Made by a program: the position numbers and the translations under genes | Part shown: positions 35,077-44,079 of the stretch, one piece after another | Position numbering within the stretch: the stretch's first letter is position 1 | Layout: every line of letters begins with the position of its first letter | Notes under the pieces: model-generated | Database searches by the model: none | The model's input: only the letters and a program-made list of their open reading frames with translations | Told to the model about the DNA's origin: nothing | DNA from: Gammaproteobacteria bacterium | GTDB taxonomy: Bacteria; Pseudomonadota; Gammaproteobacteria; Steroidobacterales; Steroidobacteraceae | Direction of reading: 5' to 3' | Assembly (NCBI GenBank): GCA_025357835.1 | Contig: JANYLM010000079.1 | Coordinates: forward strand, 1 to 64,000 | Length of the DNA: 64,000 nucleotides

Positions 35077-36159
35077 TCAATGACCGCTGGGTTTTGAGCC
35101 GTACTTGCGGGCGACGCGGCGCTGCTCGTGCAAGTGCGCCGGCAAGGCAGCGAACAGATGTTCGAACATCGCATCGGTCGTCGGTCTTGCCTTCGCCAAA
35201 TACTCGGTCACGGCGGCGTCGACTTGAAGCGCGCACTCTTCTAGCAAGGTTTGCTCCAGCGCCGCATCCCAAATTCCGGCATTGAGCAGAAATTTCCGAA
35301 TCCGAATCAAGGGTTCGAGGGCCCATGCGTCTTTCACTTCTTGAGCAGGTCGATAACGGCTGGCGTCATCCGCGGTGGTGTGATCGCTCAATCTATAGGT
35401 CAGTGCCTCGATCAAAGTGGGGCCCGCGCCTCGGCGCGCGGCCTCGAGCGCCTCGCCGACCACCTCTCGGACGGCGAACACATCGTTGCCGTCGACCTGC
35501 ACTCCAGGAATGCCGGCCGCCACCGCCTTCTGCGCCAAGGTTTGCGTGGCCGTCTGCGCCGCTACGGGTACGGAGATAGCCCAGCCGTTGTTGACGATGA
35601 CGAATATCACGGGCAGCGCGCGCGAGCCGGCCAAGTTCAGCGCCTCGTAAAAAGCGCCCTCGGACGTGCCGCCGTCGCCGATGTAGGCGAGGGCGCAGCG
35701 GGGTTCCCTTAGTACCTTGAAGGCCATGGCCGCGCCGGCCGCATGCAAGGTCTGGGTGGCGATGGGCACGCACCAGGCGAAGTCCTGTCGGGGCACCGCA
35801 AAATCGCTGCCGCTCTCGTCGCCGCCCCAGTAAGTCAGTATCTCCGCCATAGTCACGCCGCGCCAGAGCTGCGTGCCGAATTCGCGATACACGGGCGCCA
35901 GCACGTCTTCGGGCCGCATCGCCGCGCCTATGCCCACGTGCGCCGCTTCGTGCCCGAGGCAGGAGGGATAGGTGCCGAGCTGCCCAGTGCGCTGCAGATT
36001 CACGGCCTTGGCATCGAAAACGCGAACCAGCGTCATGGCCCGATACATGCGCAGGACTTCGGCCGCGTCCTGTGCAAACCGCGGCAGCGGCGCAACCGCC
36101 TCGCCTCCCGGAGCCAAGATCTGCTTGTATTGAATTTTGAACTCGGCAACCGTCTTCAT
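35077..36159 (-). CDS. 2-oxoacid dehydrogenase E1 component, alpha subunit
   Basis: ThDP-binding subunit of a pyruvate- or branched-chain-type dehydrogenase (360 residues). The ThDP motif is GDGGTSEGAFYEALNLAG, ending in VIFVIVNNGW; the substrate-side segments are QRTGQLGTYPSCLGHEAAHV and the phosphorylation-loop region TYRLSDHTTADDASRYR. The latter resembles branched-chain dehydrogenases and the pyruvate dehydrogenase alpha of related proteobacteria; substrate preference cannot be settled. ATG 36159 starts the operon E1alpha-E1beta-E2-gdhB. A perfect TATAAT lies about 100 bp upstream. Clustering with ETF-QO, thiolase and a hydratase favours branched-chain amino-acid degradation. Confidence 0.92.
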   Translation of the reverse strand: MKTVAEFKIQYKQILAPGGEAVAPLPRFAQDAAEVLRMYRAMTLVRVFDAKAVNLQRTGQLGTYPSCLGHEAAHVGIGAAMRPEDVLAPVYREFGTQLWRGVTMAEILTYWGGDESGSDFAVPRQDFAWCVPIATQTLHAAGAAMAFKVLREPRCALAYIGDGGTSEGAFYEALNLAGSRALPVIFVIVNNGWAISVPVAAQTATQTLAQKAVAAGIPGVQVDGNDVFAVREVVGEALEAARRGAGPTLIEALTYRLSDHTTADDASRYRPAQEVKDAWALEPLIRIRKFLLNAGIWDAALEQTLLEECALQVDAAVTEYLAKARPTTDAMFEHLFAALPAHLHEQRRVARKYGSKPSGH

Positions 36160-36257
36160 ATTCGAATTATGCCAGGGCTTAGCGAGACGCGTGCAGTGCT
36201 CGGTGGTCGCTCCCTGCGTACCCACCCCCCTTACGGGTGCCCACGGCGACGTGCAAA

Positions 36258-36263
36258 ATTATA
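36258..36263 (-). promoter_or_regulatory. Probable -10 element of the E1alpha-E1beta-E2-gdhB operon
   Basis: A consensus TATAAT on the minus strand, in the context CCGAATATAATTTTGC. No good -35 is seen at the expected distance. Transcription would start near 36251, giving a leader of about 91 nt that can form a CACCC/GGGTG hairpin. Confidence 0.45.
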
Positions 36264-36308
36264 TTCGGGGCTGCATGAGTGCCGTTCGATTCCGTTGCCA
36301 TTTCTGTT

Positions 36309-37421
36309 TTAGGGGCGATGTTGACGGGCGAGGTACTGTTGTGTCTGCATTTCCATGAGTCGGCTCGCCGCGCGCTGAAACTCCAGTTGCAATCTGTCGC
36401 CGTGATACAGAGCGGCCGGCGCCGCTGCGGCCGATACCACGATCTTTACGCCGCGATCGTAGAACTCGTCGATGGCCGCGATAAATCGCCGCGCGGCGTC
36501 CTCGTCGGCCGTTGTGAATTGAGGGATGTTGGAAATGAAAATCGCGTGATACATGCGCGCGAGCTCGATGTAGTCGTTCTGGCTGCGTGGCCCTTCGCAC
36601 AGATCGCAGAATTCGAACCAGACCATGCCGGCGCCCGTGGCCACCGCCGCCAGGTCGCGGTCCTCGATACACAACATGCTGGGGCCTGCGGCGGAATCGC
36701 CGGCCAGTGCAGCAAAACGCTCCTTCAATCGCAGCGGCGTTTGCTCGTCCGCCGACTCCAGATAGGTCGGCGCCTGCTCCAGCTGCCGCAGACGATAGTC
36801 GATGCCGCCGTCCAAGCGCACTACGTCCACATGCCGGCGTATCAGCTCGATGGCCGGCAGGAAACGTTCGCGTTGCAGACCGTCCTTGTACAGATCCTCG
36901 AGCGGCGAATTGGAAGTGGCGATCAGAGTCACGCCGCGGCGGAACAAGCCCTCGAATAGGCCCGCGAGCAGCATCGCATCGGCGATGTCCGCGACGAAGA
37001 ATTCGTCCAGGCAAATCACGCGTGTCTGCCGCGCCAGCCGCTGCGCGACGATATCGAGAGGTTGCGCGCGGCGCTGACCTAAACGCAGCTCCTCATGCAC
37101 GTGACGCATGAAACGATAGAAGTGGCTGCGCTGGCGCCGGGGAAAACGCAGCGACTCGTAAAACCAGTCCATCAGCATGGTTTTGCCGCGGCCCACGCCG
37201 CCCCAGAAATAGAGGCCGCGTTGCGGCGCCCGCGAGTCGTGCGGCAGCCAGCTCAGTTGTGCGCGCAATCGTGCGCCGAGAGACTGGGAGGATTCCAATA
37301 AACCCGCGCTCAAGCGATCGAGCCGAATCGCCGCATCCGTCTGGGCCGAGTCGCTTTCGAGCCGATGCCCTGCGACCTGTTCGGCGAGGCGCGCTTGCAC
37401 AGACTTCGGGGAAGTAGCCAA
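36309..37421 (-). CDS. zapE: Cell division protein ZapE (AFG1-like ATPase)
   Basis: AAA-type P-loop ATPase that associates with the FtsZ ring; the mitochondrial counterpart is AFG1. A 370-residue protein with Walker A YFWGGVGRGKTMLMDWFYE, Walker B VICLDEFFVADIADAMLL and sensor-like GVTLIATSNSPLEDLYKDGL, plus the family's FYRFMRHVHEEL segment. ATG 37421, 14 bp after the ETF-QO stop, so probably transcribed with it. A separate promoter for the next operon lies in the 149-bp gap downstream. Confidence 0.95.
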   Translation of the reverse strand: MATSPKSVQARLAEQVAGHRLESDSAQTDAAIRLDRLSAGLLESSQSLGARLRAQLSWLPHDSRAPQRGLYFWGGVGRGKTMLMDWFYESLRFPRRQRSHFYRFMRHVHEELRLGQRRAQPLDIVAQRLARQTRVICLDEFFVADIADAMLLAGLFEGLFRRGVTLIATSNSPLEDLYKDGLQRERFLPAIELIRRHVDVVRLDGGIDYRLRQLEQAPTYLESADEQTPLRLKERFAALAGDSAAGPSMLCIEDRDLAAVATGAGMVWFEFCDLCEGPRSQNDYIELARMYHAIFISNIPQFTTADEDAARRFIAAIDEFYDRGVKIVVSAAAAPAALYHGDRLQLEFQRAASRLMEMQTQQYLARQHRP

Positions 37422-37435
37422 CCGCGCGGCGATCC

Positions 37436-39046
37436 TTAAAGACTCTGGTAGTTGGGGCCGGAACCGCCCTCCGGCGTCACCCAGGTGATCTGCCCCGCGT
37501 AGGGTTCCTTGATGTCACAGGCCTTGCAGTGCACGCAGTTGGAGGCATTGATCTGCAATTTTGTACCGCCGCCGCCGTCCGCGATCATTTCGTAGACATT
37601 CGCCGGGCAAAAGTTGGTGCATGGGTTGCCGAATTCCTTTGCGCAACGCGTCGCGCACAGCGTGGTATCCGCCACGTGCAGATGCACCGGTTGATTCTCT
37701 TCGTGGGTCGTTGCGGCGAAGAATACGAACGCCAACCGATCGCGCGGCGGCAGTTCGCGGTCACCCCAGTCGCGGTCCGGGGAGACGTAATCATCCAGGC
37801 GCTTGAGCGCGGTATCGTCGGCGTGATTGGCGAGAGTCCACGGCAATTTGCCGAAGGTCACCGTCTCGAGCGCGGCGTTGGCGAGACCGAGCCACAAACC
37901 GCGGCGGAATCCCGGCCGAATATTGCGAACTTTATGCAGTTCTCTTCCGCCCTTCGATTCGCGCCAGCGCTTGTCGAACCCTAGACTGGTCCCTTGCGCG
38001 ACGAAATGCTCGGCGGCGGTCATACCGGAACGAATCGCCTGATGGATGCCCTTGATCTTCGGCGTATTGAGCGTGCCACCGGCGTCGCCGACCAGCATCG
38101 CCCCCGGCATTTCGAGGGTCGGCATGGATTGGTAGCCGCCTTCGATCACGGTGCGGGCACCGCCCGCGATGATTTCACCACCCTGCAACAAACTCTTGAT
38201 GTCCGGGTGATTCTTGTACTGTTGGAAAGCTTCAAAAGGCTTGAAGCGCGGGTCCTGATAGTCCAACCCAACAACGAAGCCGACATACACCCGATCGTTG
38301 TCCAGATGATAGAGAAAGCTGCCCCCATAGGTACTGCTGTCGAGCGGCCAGCCCAGGGTGTGTTGAACGAGGCCGGGCTGGACGCGGCCGGGCGGCAATT
38401 GCCATAGCTCTTTGAATCCCAGTCCATACGTCTGCGGGGACTTGCCGACATCGAGCTTGAACCGCTTGATCAATTGCTTCGAGACACTGCCGCGGCAGCC
38501 TTCGCAGAACAGCGTCACCTTGGCGTGAATCTCGGGTCCGAGCGCGAAATTCGGTCCGGGCTGCCCGTCCTTTTCCACACCCATGTCGCCGATTCGCACG
38601 CCCTTGACGGCTCCGGCTGCATCGAACAAGGCCTCCGCCGCCGCAAATCCGGCAAACACATCGACGCCCAGCTTCTCGGCTTCTTGCCCGAGAATCGGCA
38701 CCAATTGACCCAACGAGACGATGAAGTTGCCGTGATTCGCCATCTGCGGCGGAGTCACAAGCCGGTAGCGTTTGCGGCGCGTCATGAATAGAAACTCGTC
38801 GCGTGCGACCGGAATACAGGTGGCCGGGCGATGGGCCCGCCATGCCGGCAACAACTCATCGAGTGGCCCGGGCTCCAGGACCGCTCCGGACAGCGAATGG
38901 GCGCCGAGGCTGGCGGCCTTTTCCAGTACACAGACGCTCGAAGCAGGATTGAGTTGTTTTAGTCGGATAGCGCAGGCAAGCCCTGCTGGGCCGGCGCCCA
39001 CGATGGCAACCTCGTATTCCATGACATCGCGGGGAGTTTCGCTCAT
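37436..39046 (-). CDS. Electron transfer flavoprotein-ubiquinone oxidoreductase
   Basis: Membrane-associated flavoprotein that passes electrons from ETF (reduced by acyl-CoA dehydrogenases) to ubiquinone. 536 residues: N-terminal FAD-binding VAIVGAGPAGLACAIRLKQL, central GDAGGTLNTPKIKGIHQAIR, and the C-terminal [4Fe-4S] module with CATRCAKEFGNPCTNFCP followed by NASNCVHCKACDIKEPYAGQ. ATG 39046 has AGGTGGA upstream; GTG 39055 would overlap that site. It links the nearby hydratase and thiolase to respiration. The gap to the hydratase gene (39047-39269, 223 bp) shows no gene that I can support. Confidence 0.95.
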   Translation of the reverse strand: MSETPRDVMEYEVAIVGAGPAGLACAIRLKQLNPASSVCVLEKAASLGAHSLSGAVLEPGPLDELLPAWRAHRPATCIPVARDEFLFMTRRKRYRLVTPPQMANHGNFIVSLGQLVPILGQEAEKLGVDVFAGFAAAEALFDAAGAVKGVRIGDMGVEKDGQPGPNFALGPEIHAKVTLFCEGCRGSVSKQLIKRFKLDVGKSPQTYGLGFKELWQLPPGRVQPGLVQHTLGWPLDSSTYGGSFLYHLDNDRVYVGFVVGLDYQDPRFKPFEAFQQYKNHPDIKSLLQGGEIIAGGARTVIEGGYQSMPTLEMPGAMLVGDAGGTLNTPKIKGIHQAIRSGMTAAEHFVAQGTSLGFDKRWRESKGGRELHKVRNIRPGFRRGLWLGLANAALETVTFGKLPWTLANHADDTALKRLDDYVSPDRDWGDRELPPRDRLAFVFFAATTHEENQPVHLHVADTTLCATRCAKEFGNPCTNFCPANVYEMIADGGGGTKLQINASNCVHCKACDIKEPYAGQITWVTPEGGSGPNYQSL

Positions 39047-39269
39047 CAAGTCCACCTAAAATCGGGCGCATAGTAGATCACAAAGCGGGATACGAGGGAG
39101 ACGTCCACCTGGCGGACAGGGAGTGAGGGGATATTCGCAGTCCCGTCGCTGTAGTGTTTGGGGACACCCATGTTGACAGGCCACGGACGCCGGCTTCCAG
39201 GATGGCCAAGGGATTTGGGCATGGCTTGGGCAAGGACGCCCACCCCACCGATTCGGCGGCGGTCAGGCA

Positions 39270-40061
39270 TCAATCCTGGCGCCAACTGGCCTTGCGTTTG
39301 GCAAAGAAGGCGCTGAAGCCCTCTTGGGCCTCGTCCTGAACTCGCAATCGCGCCAGTCGTGCTGCCGCCTCAATGGATGCAGCCCCTCGATCGCGGGCCG
39401 ATTGCTGCGCCACATCCCGTATGAGCAACTTGGCTTGCGCCTGGGCCAGGGGTGCACCTTTAACGAGAGCCTCGATTATCCGCCCACAGCTAGCGTCCAG
39501 CTGATCGGCTGTGACCACTTCGTGCACCAGCCCCAGCTCCTTGAGAGTTGCCGAAGAGAGCGTCTCCGCGCTCAAAAAATAACGCCGCGCCGCGCTCTCG
39601 CCGATCTTGGCCAGCACGAAGGGTGAAATTACCGCCGGGATGATTCCGAGGCGCACTTCGGTGAAAGCGAACTGCGCCGTATCCACGGCCACCACAATGT
39701 CGCAGGCGCTCATCAGCCCGAGCGCCCCGCCATAGCCGTCCCCATTGACCCGCGCCAGCGTCGGCTTGGGGCTCGAGTTCAGCACCGCCAGCATGCTTGC
39801 CAGCTGCTCGGCGTCCGCCAGGTTGGCCGCCTCGCCGGCATGGGCTTGGGCCTGCATTTCGGTGAGGTCGGCACCAGCGCAAAAGACCCTGCCGGCCCCC
39901 GTGATTTGCACGACTCGCACCGCGGCGTTGGCCGCGCACAGCTGCAATTCCGAACTCAGCGCGGCGATGGTTGCGCGATCCAAGGCGTTACGCTTGTCGG
40001 GGCGGTTGAGCGTGATTTGCGCGACGCCGCCGATGATGCTGGTCAGAACCGGAGCGCTCAC
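39270..40061 (-). CDS. Enoyl-CoA hydratase/isomerase family protein, methylglutaconyl-CoA hydratase-like
   Basis: Crotonase-fold enzyme adding water to an enoyl-CoA. 263 residues: ITLNRPDKRNALDRATIAAL near the start, oxyanion-hole motifs GRVFCAGADLTEM and GYGGALGLMSACDIVVA, and the catalytic-Glu segment FAFTEVRLGIIPAVISPFVL. That last segment is characteristic of methylglutaconyl-CoA hydratases of leucine degradation, but paralogues make this tentative. The start is GTG 40061, giving SAPVLTSIIGGVAQITLNRP; the frame extends upstream into the thiolase only with implausible sequence. It lies 49 bp downstream of the thiolase stop. Confidence 0.88.
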   Translation of the reverse strand: MSAPVLTSIIGGVAQITLNRPDKRNALDRATIAALSSELQLCAANAAVRVVQITGAGRVFCAGADLTEMQAQAHAGEAANLADAEQLASMLAVLNSSPKPTLARVNGDGYGGALGLMSACDIVVAVDTAQFAFTEVRLGIIPAVISPFVLAKIGESAARRYFLSAETLSSATLKELGLVHEVVTADQLDASCGRIIEALVKGAPLAQAQAKLLIRDVAQQSARDRGAASIEAAARLARLRVQDEAQEGFSAFFAKRKASWRQD

Positions 40062-40110
40062 CGTGATTCGCTCAGCGAAATTGCGCAGGCCCCGCAATGT
40101 AACGCCCGTT

Positions 40111-41292
40111 TCACATGAGCTCGACGGCGATCGCCGTCGCTTCACCGCCGCCGATGCACAAGCTGGCAATGCCGCGCTTCTTCCCGCGCGCACGCAACGC
40201 GTACAGCAGGGTGGTCATGATGCGAGCCCCGGTGGCGCCGATGGGATGCCCGAGCGCACAGGCTCCGCCGTTGACATTCACCCTTTGATGATCCAGGCCC
40301 AGATCCTTGATCGCGGCCATGGACACGGCCGCAAAGGCCTCGTTGATCTCGTACAAGTCGACGTCCTTTGCCTGCCAATTCAATTGCCCGAGCAATTTCT
40401 GCAGAGCCCCCACCGGAGCCAGCGTGAACCATTCCGGTTCGCGGGCGAAGCTGGTATAGCCCATCACACGCGCCATAGGCTTCAGGCCCTGCGCTGCGGC
40501 CCAGGATTCGCGCGTTAACACCAGGGCCGCCGCACCGTCGGAAATACCGGACGAACTCGCGGCGGTCACGGTGCCGTCCTTCTTGAATGCCGGCTTGAGA
40601 GTCGGGATTTTGGCAATATCGAGGGTGAACGGCGTTTCATCTTTGTCGACCAGCGCTTCGCCCTTGCGCGTCTTGGTGGTAACGACGGCGATCTCGGCGG
40701 CGAAATCACCGTTGGTGGTGGCGGCCAGCGCCCGGCGTACCGACTCGGCGGCGAAGTCGTCCTGGGCCTTGCGGGTGAAGTCGTACTTTTCCGACGTGGC
40801 TTCGGCGAAACAGCCCATGAGCTTGCCATCGAAGGGGCTTTGCAGGCCGTCGTAGAACATATGGTCCAGCACCTCTTGGTTGCCCATGCGGTAGCCGGCA
40901 CGGGCCTTGGGCAGCAGGTAGGGTGCATTGGTCATGGACTCGATGCCGCCGGCCATGACCACTTTGGCGGTGCCGGCGAGGATTTGGTCGCAGGCCAGCA
41001 TCACCGCGCGCATGCCCGATCCGCACATTTTGTTGACCGTCGTGGCGGGAACACTCGCGGGAATACCGCCGGCGAGCGCCGCCTGTCGCGCCGGTGCTTG
41101 ACCTATGCCGGCCGACAGCACGCAGCCCATGATGACTTCATCGATCTGCGATGCGCTCACTCCAGAGTCCGCAAGTGCCGCTTTGATCGCAACCGATCCG
41201 AGCTGCGGGGCAGTGACGGTGGCGAAAACGCCTTGGAAGGCGCCGATCGGTGTGCGGCGGGCGGCCAAAATAACGACGGGATCAGAATTCAT
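40111..41292 (-). CDS. Acetyl-CoA C-acyltransferase (thiolase)
   Basis: Condenses or cleaves acetoacetyl-CoA/3-ketoacyl-CoA. At 393 residues it has the standard thiolase signatures: VNKMCGSGMRAVMLA with the acyl-accepting Cys, GGIESMTNAPYLL, DLYEINEAFAAVSMAAI, NVNGGACALGHPIGATGAR (His) and CIGGGEATAIAVEL (second Cys). Sequence features resemble biosynthetic/degradative acetoacetyl-CoA thiolase. ATG 41292. The downstream hydratase gene follows, fitting a small acyl-CoA-catabolism unit; no dehydrogenase or carboxylase subunits are adjacent. Confidence 0.94.
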   Translation of the reverse strand: MNSDPVVILAARRTPIGAFQGVFATVTAPQLGSVAIKAALADSGVSASQIDEVIMGCVLSAGIGQAPARQAALAGGIPASVPATTVNKMCGSGMRAVMLACDQILAGTAKVVMAGGIESMTNAPYLLPKARAGYRMGNQEVLDHMFYDGLQSPFDGKLMGCFAEATSEKYDFTRKAQDDFAAESVRRALAATTNGDFAAEIAVVTTKTRKGEALVDKDETPFTLDIAKIPTLKPAFKKDGTVTAASSSGISDGAAALVLTRESWAAAQGLKPMARVMGYTSFAREPEWFTLAPVGALQKLLGQLNWQAKDVDLYEINEAFAAVSMAAIKDLGLDHQRVNVNGGACALGHPIGATGARIMTTLLYALRARGKKRGIASLCIGGGEATAIAVELM

Positions 41293-41365
41293 AAGCTTTT
41301 CCGTGAGTTTACTCGGGAGTACCTAGTATAGCCGCGACGGCCCTAGCTTAAGACCCGCGTCGCGA

Positions 41366-41995
41366 TTAGGGCGCCAGAGGCTCCCCCACGGCGCGCGCAA
41401 TCAGCTCGCGGCTGCGCTGCCTGGCATCGCCCGCAGTCAGAACTTCGAGTATTTCGACGCGAATCGGCATCCGGTGGACTCCTAGGCCGCCCGGCGGCAG
41501 AACGGCGCGCGTGCCGTGAATGGCCATGGCCACCACCGGCATGTCGGAGCGTGCCGCCGTGGTAAACGCGCCGCCGAGAAACTTGCCGACTTGGCGAATC
41601 TCGGTGAATGTGCCCTCGGGAAAGAACACCATCGACTGGCCGCCAGCGGCCGTTTTCAGTACGCGCCGCGCATCCACCGCGCCCCTGTGCCGATTGAAGC
41701 GTTCCACGAACTGCGAGCCGAGCCGCCGCAGCAGCAGGCCGGCGAGGGGCACGCGCACCATTTCCTTCTTGATAACAAAGGCAAAGTCGGGCGGCAGCGC
41801 CGCGGCGGCGACCAGGCCGTCGATGTAGCTGGCGTGATTGGCCACGACCACGCAGGGTACCTGCGGCAGAAGATTCAGGCCGTCGACGCTGAACGGCAGG
41901 CCGGCGGCGCGTAAGAACACGCGCGAGAACACGCCGGCCACCAGCCTGCGCCGGCGCAGGCTCGGCACAAAGAGATTGATTAGGAGCACGCCCAA
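41366..41995 (-). CDS. 1-acyl-sn-glycerol-3-phosphate acyltransferase (PlsC family)
   Basis: Membrane-associated acyltransferase that makes phosphatidic acid or acylates a related lipid. The HX4D motif is VVVANHASYIDG, and the second motif is VFFPEGTFTEI. The listed TTG 41995 gives 209 residues but cuts the first membrane helix. The open frame continues upstream through codons for SLYTAYCIALFTLLA to an ATC at 42082 that is preceded by AAGGAG at ideal spacing (six bases), which would give 238 residues. No ATG or GTG lies in that extension. The gene is divergent from xerD. The true start is unresolved. Confidence 0.85.
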   Translation of the reverse strand: MGVLLINLFVPSLRRRRLVAGVFSRVFLRAAGLPFSVDGLNLLPQVPCVVVANHASYIDGLVAAAALPPDFAFVIKKEMVRVPLAGLLLRRLGSQFVERFNRHRGAVDARRVLKTAAGGQSMVFFPEGTFTEIRQVGKFLGGAFTTAARSDMPVVAMAIHGTRAVLPPGGLGVHRMPIRVEILEVLTAGDARQRSRELIARAVGEPLAP

Positions 41996-42211
41996 AGCCA
42001 GCAGCGTAAATAGGGCGATGCAATAGGCGGTATACAGCGATTGCGCGGCCGTGCGGGGGCTCCGCTGCTTGTTTACTGTGATCTGGTTCTCCTTATGTTA
42101 ATACTTAACTGTACTGTGATTCTGGTCACGCCGACCTGCTGGTACCCCTCGCATACTGAATCCCGTTGGCGCGTACGGCACCATTTCGTGCGAACACAGA
42201 CGCGGAAAATT

Positions 42212-43168
42212 ATGGCGACGGCTCTTAAGCGGACGGTTTATACACGCACCACGGGCGCGGCGGTACCGGCTGTCCGCGAATCGGCGGATCCGGCCTTGCA
42301 ACGCTTCCTCGACGCCGTGTGGTTGGAACGCGGGCTGTCGGCAAATACCCTCGCGGCTTATCGCGCCGACTTGACCGCACTGGCGCGTTGGCTGGAAGAG
42401 CGTGATAGCGCTTTGCTCAAAGCCACGCGCATCGAATTACTGGGCTTCATCGCAGCACGGGTCGAGGGTGGATCCCGGCCTCGGTCGACGGCACGGCAGC
42501 TGTCGAGTTTCCGCCGCTTCTTTCGTTACATGGTGCGCGAGAGCTTGATAGAGCTCGATCCGACGGCGCAAATCGCCATGCCGAAAATCGGCCGATCGCT
42601 GCCCAAATCTCTGAGCGAAGCCGAGGTCGATTCGCTGCTCGAGGCGCCGACCGTGGCGGACCCGCTGGGGCATCGCGACCGCACCATGCTTGAAGTACTG
42701 TACGCCACCGGCCTGCGAGTCTCGGAACTGGTGAGCCTGAAGCACAATCAGGTCAATCTCAATCAGGGTGTGATGCGAGTGGTCGGCAAGGGCAATCGCG
42801 AGCGGCTGATTCCATTGGGTGAAGAAGCGGTGAAATGGCTGCAGCAATTCATGCAGGGCCCGCGAACGGAAATATTATTGGAACGCCAGACCGACTACCT
42901 GTTTCCAACGCGGCGCGGCGATCGCATGACCCGCCAGGCGTTCTGGCACATCATCAAGCGCTATTCCAAGAAAGCCGGCGTCGAGAAGGAACTCTCACCG
43001 CATACTTTGCGCCATGCCTTTGCGACCCACTTGCTGAACCATGGGGCGGACTTGCGCGTGGTGCAAATGCTGCTGGGGCACAGCGATCTGTCGACGACTC
43101 AGATTTACACTCACGTCGCACGTGAGCGCTTGAAAGAACTTCATTCTCAACACCACCCTCGCGGCTAG
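42212..43168 (+). CDS. xerD: Tyrosine site-specific recombinase XerD
   Basis: With XerC resolves chromosome dimers at dif before cell division. 318 residues: N-terminal SAM-like domain (FLDAVWLERGLSANTLAAYR), then the catalytic domain with Arg in YATGLRVSELVSL, Lys in VVGKGNRERLIPLG, HTLRHAFATHLLNHGADLR, LLGHSDLSTTQIYTHV (His/Trp-position His and nucleophile Tyr). About 20 extra residues precede the usual start. ATG 42212 with GGA upstream; the frame back to 42041 is not supported. It is a housekeeping gene next to dsbC, as in many gammaproteobacteria, not a mobile-element integrase. Confidence 0.94.
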   Translation: MATALKRTVYTRTTGAAVPAVRESADPALQRFLDAVWLERGLSANTLAAYRADLTALARWLEERDSALLKATRIELLGFIAARVEGGSRPRSTARQLSSFRRFFRYMVRESLIELDPTAQIAMPKIGRSLPKSLSEAEVDSLLEAPTVADPLGHRDRTMLEVLYATGLRVSELVSLKHNQVNLNQGVMRVVGKGNRERLIPLGEEAVKWLQQFMQGPRTEILLERQTDYLFPTRRGDRMTRQAFWHIIKRYSKKAGVEKELSPHTLRHAFATHLLNHGADLRVVQMLLGHSDLSTTQIYTHVARERLKELHSQHHPRG

Positions 43169-43230
43169 TGAGCTTTGCGTCGGCGCCCGCCGACGGCCAC
43201 GGCGGCGCCGCAAGCTGCGAGCGGGTCCTC

Positions 43231-43239
43231 TGGTAGAAT
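43231..43239 (+). promoter_or_regulatory. Extended -10 promoter of dsbC
   Basis: TGG-TAGAAT: an extended -10 (TGn) joined to a hexamer matching five of six consensus bases, 59 bp before the dsbC ATG. No -35 hexamer is evident, which is common with extended -10 promoters. dsbC thus seems to have its own promoter after xerD. Confidence 0.55.
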
Positions 43240-43298
43240 TGCGTGAACCTCCGGCCTGGCGCGGGGTCGAACAGATTCGTACCTTTGGAGCCCACAGT

Positions 43299-44072
43299 AT
43301 GCTGAGAATTCTTGCCACCGTCACTTTGGTTCTCGGCACCTTGGGCATGGGACTCGGCGCGCGTGCGGCTGCGTCGGATCCGGTGCATGCGGTTCCGACC
43401 GAGCAGTCCGCTGACCCGCGCACGGCATTGTTGAAACTCTTGCCGGCCGGCTCGAAGGCGGAGGATTTGCAGCCCTCGCCGATTCCCGGCATCTACCAGT
43501 TCACCCAGGGATCCGATGTCAGCTATCTGACCGCCGACGGCAAGTATTTCCTCGACGGCAATCTCTATGACATGAATACACGCGAGAATCTGACCGAAGC
43601 GCTGCGCACGCGCGGGCGCCTGAGCCTGATCAGTGCGATTCCCGAATCGGAAATGCTCATCTTCGGGCCCAAGAATCCGCTGTATACCATTACGGTATTC
43701 ACCGATGTCGATTGCGCCTACTGCCGCAAACTGCACAGCGAAATGGCTGAATTGAATCGCCTAGGCGTGCGCGTGCGCTACATGTTCTATCCGCGCACCG
43801 GGCCGAACACGGAAAGCTGGAAAAAAGCCGAAGCCGTCTGGTGCGCGCCGAATCGCAACGACGCACTGACCCGCGCCAAAGCCGGCGCTCCGCTGGATAT
43901 GAGCAAGACCTGCGATGCGACGCCGGTCGCGCGTGAATATGCCTTGGGTCAAAGCCTGGGAGTGCGCGGTACGCCGGCGATTGTCACGGAAAAGGGCGAC
44001 TATATTGCGGGCTACATGCCGCCGCGCGAACTAGTGCAGCAGATAAAGGACATGCAATTGGCGAAGCGCTGA
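43299..44072 (+). CDS. dsbC: Thiol:disulfide interchange protein DsbC
   Basis: Periplasmic disulfide isomerase that reshuffles wrong disulfides. 257 residues: signal peptide about 1-25 (ending GARAAA), N-terminal dimerisation domain (SPIPGIYQFTQGSDVSYLT, DGNLYDMNTRENLTE), and a thioredoxin-fold domain with active site VDCAYCRKLHSEM (CxxC = CAYC) and the cis-proline region GVRGTPAIVTEKGDYIAGY. ATG 43299. It is convergent with fdxA, with 7 bp between stops. Confidence 0.94.
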   Translation: MLRILATVTLVLGTLGMGLGARAAASDPVHAVPTEQSADPRTALLKLLPAGSKAEDLQPSPIPGIYQFTQGSDVSYLTADGKYFLDGNLYDMNTRENLTEALRTRGRLSLISAIPESEMLIFGPKNPLYTITVFTDVDCAYCRKLHSEMAELNRLGVRVRYMFYPRTGPNTESWKKAEAVWCAPNRNDALTRAKAGAPLDMSKTCDATPVAREYALGQSLGVRGTPAIVTEKGDYIAGYMPPRELVQQIKDMQLAKR

Positions 44073-44079
44073 AGCGCCG

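Noticed and set aside
36164-36250. Rho-independent terminator between zapE and the E1alpha gene (CACCC/GGGTG hairpin)
   Set aside because: Short stem with a purine-rich interior and no T-run on either strand; more likely part of the E1alpha leader.
42212-43168. Possible integrase of a mobile element near tRNA-Leu
   Set aside because: The protein is a standard XerD next to dsbC; no cargo, no direct repeats and no second integrase near 45.0-45.1 kb.
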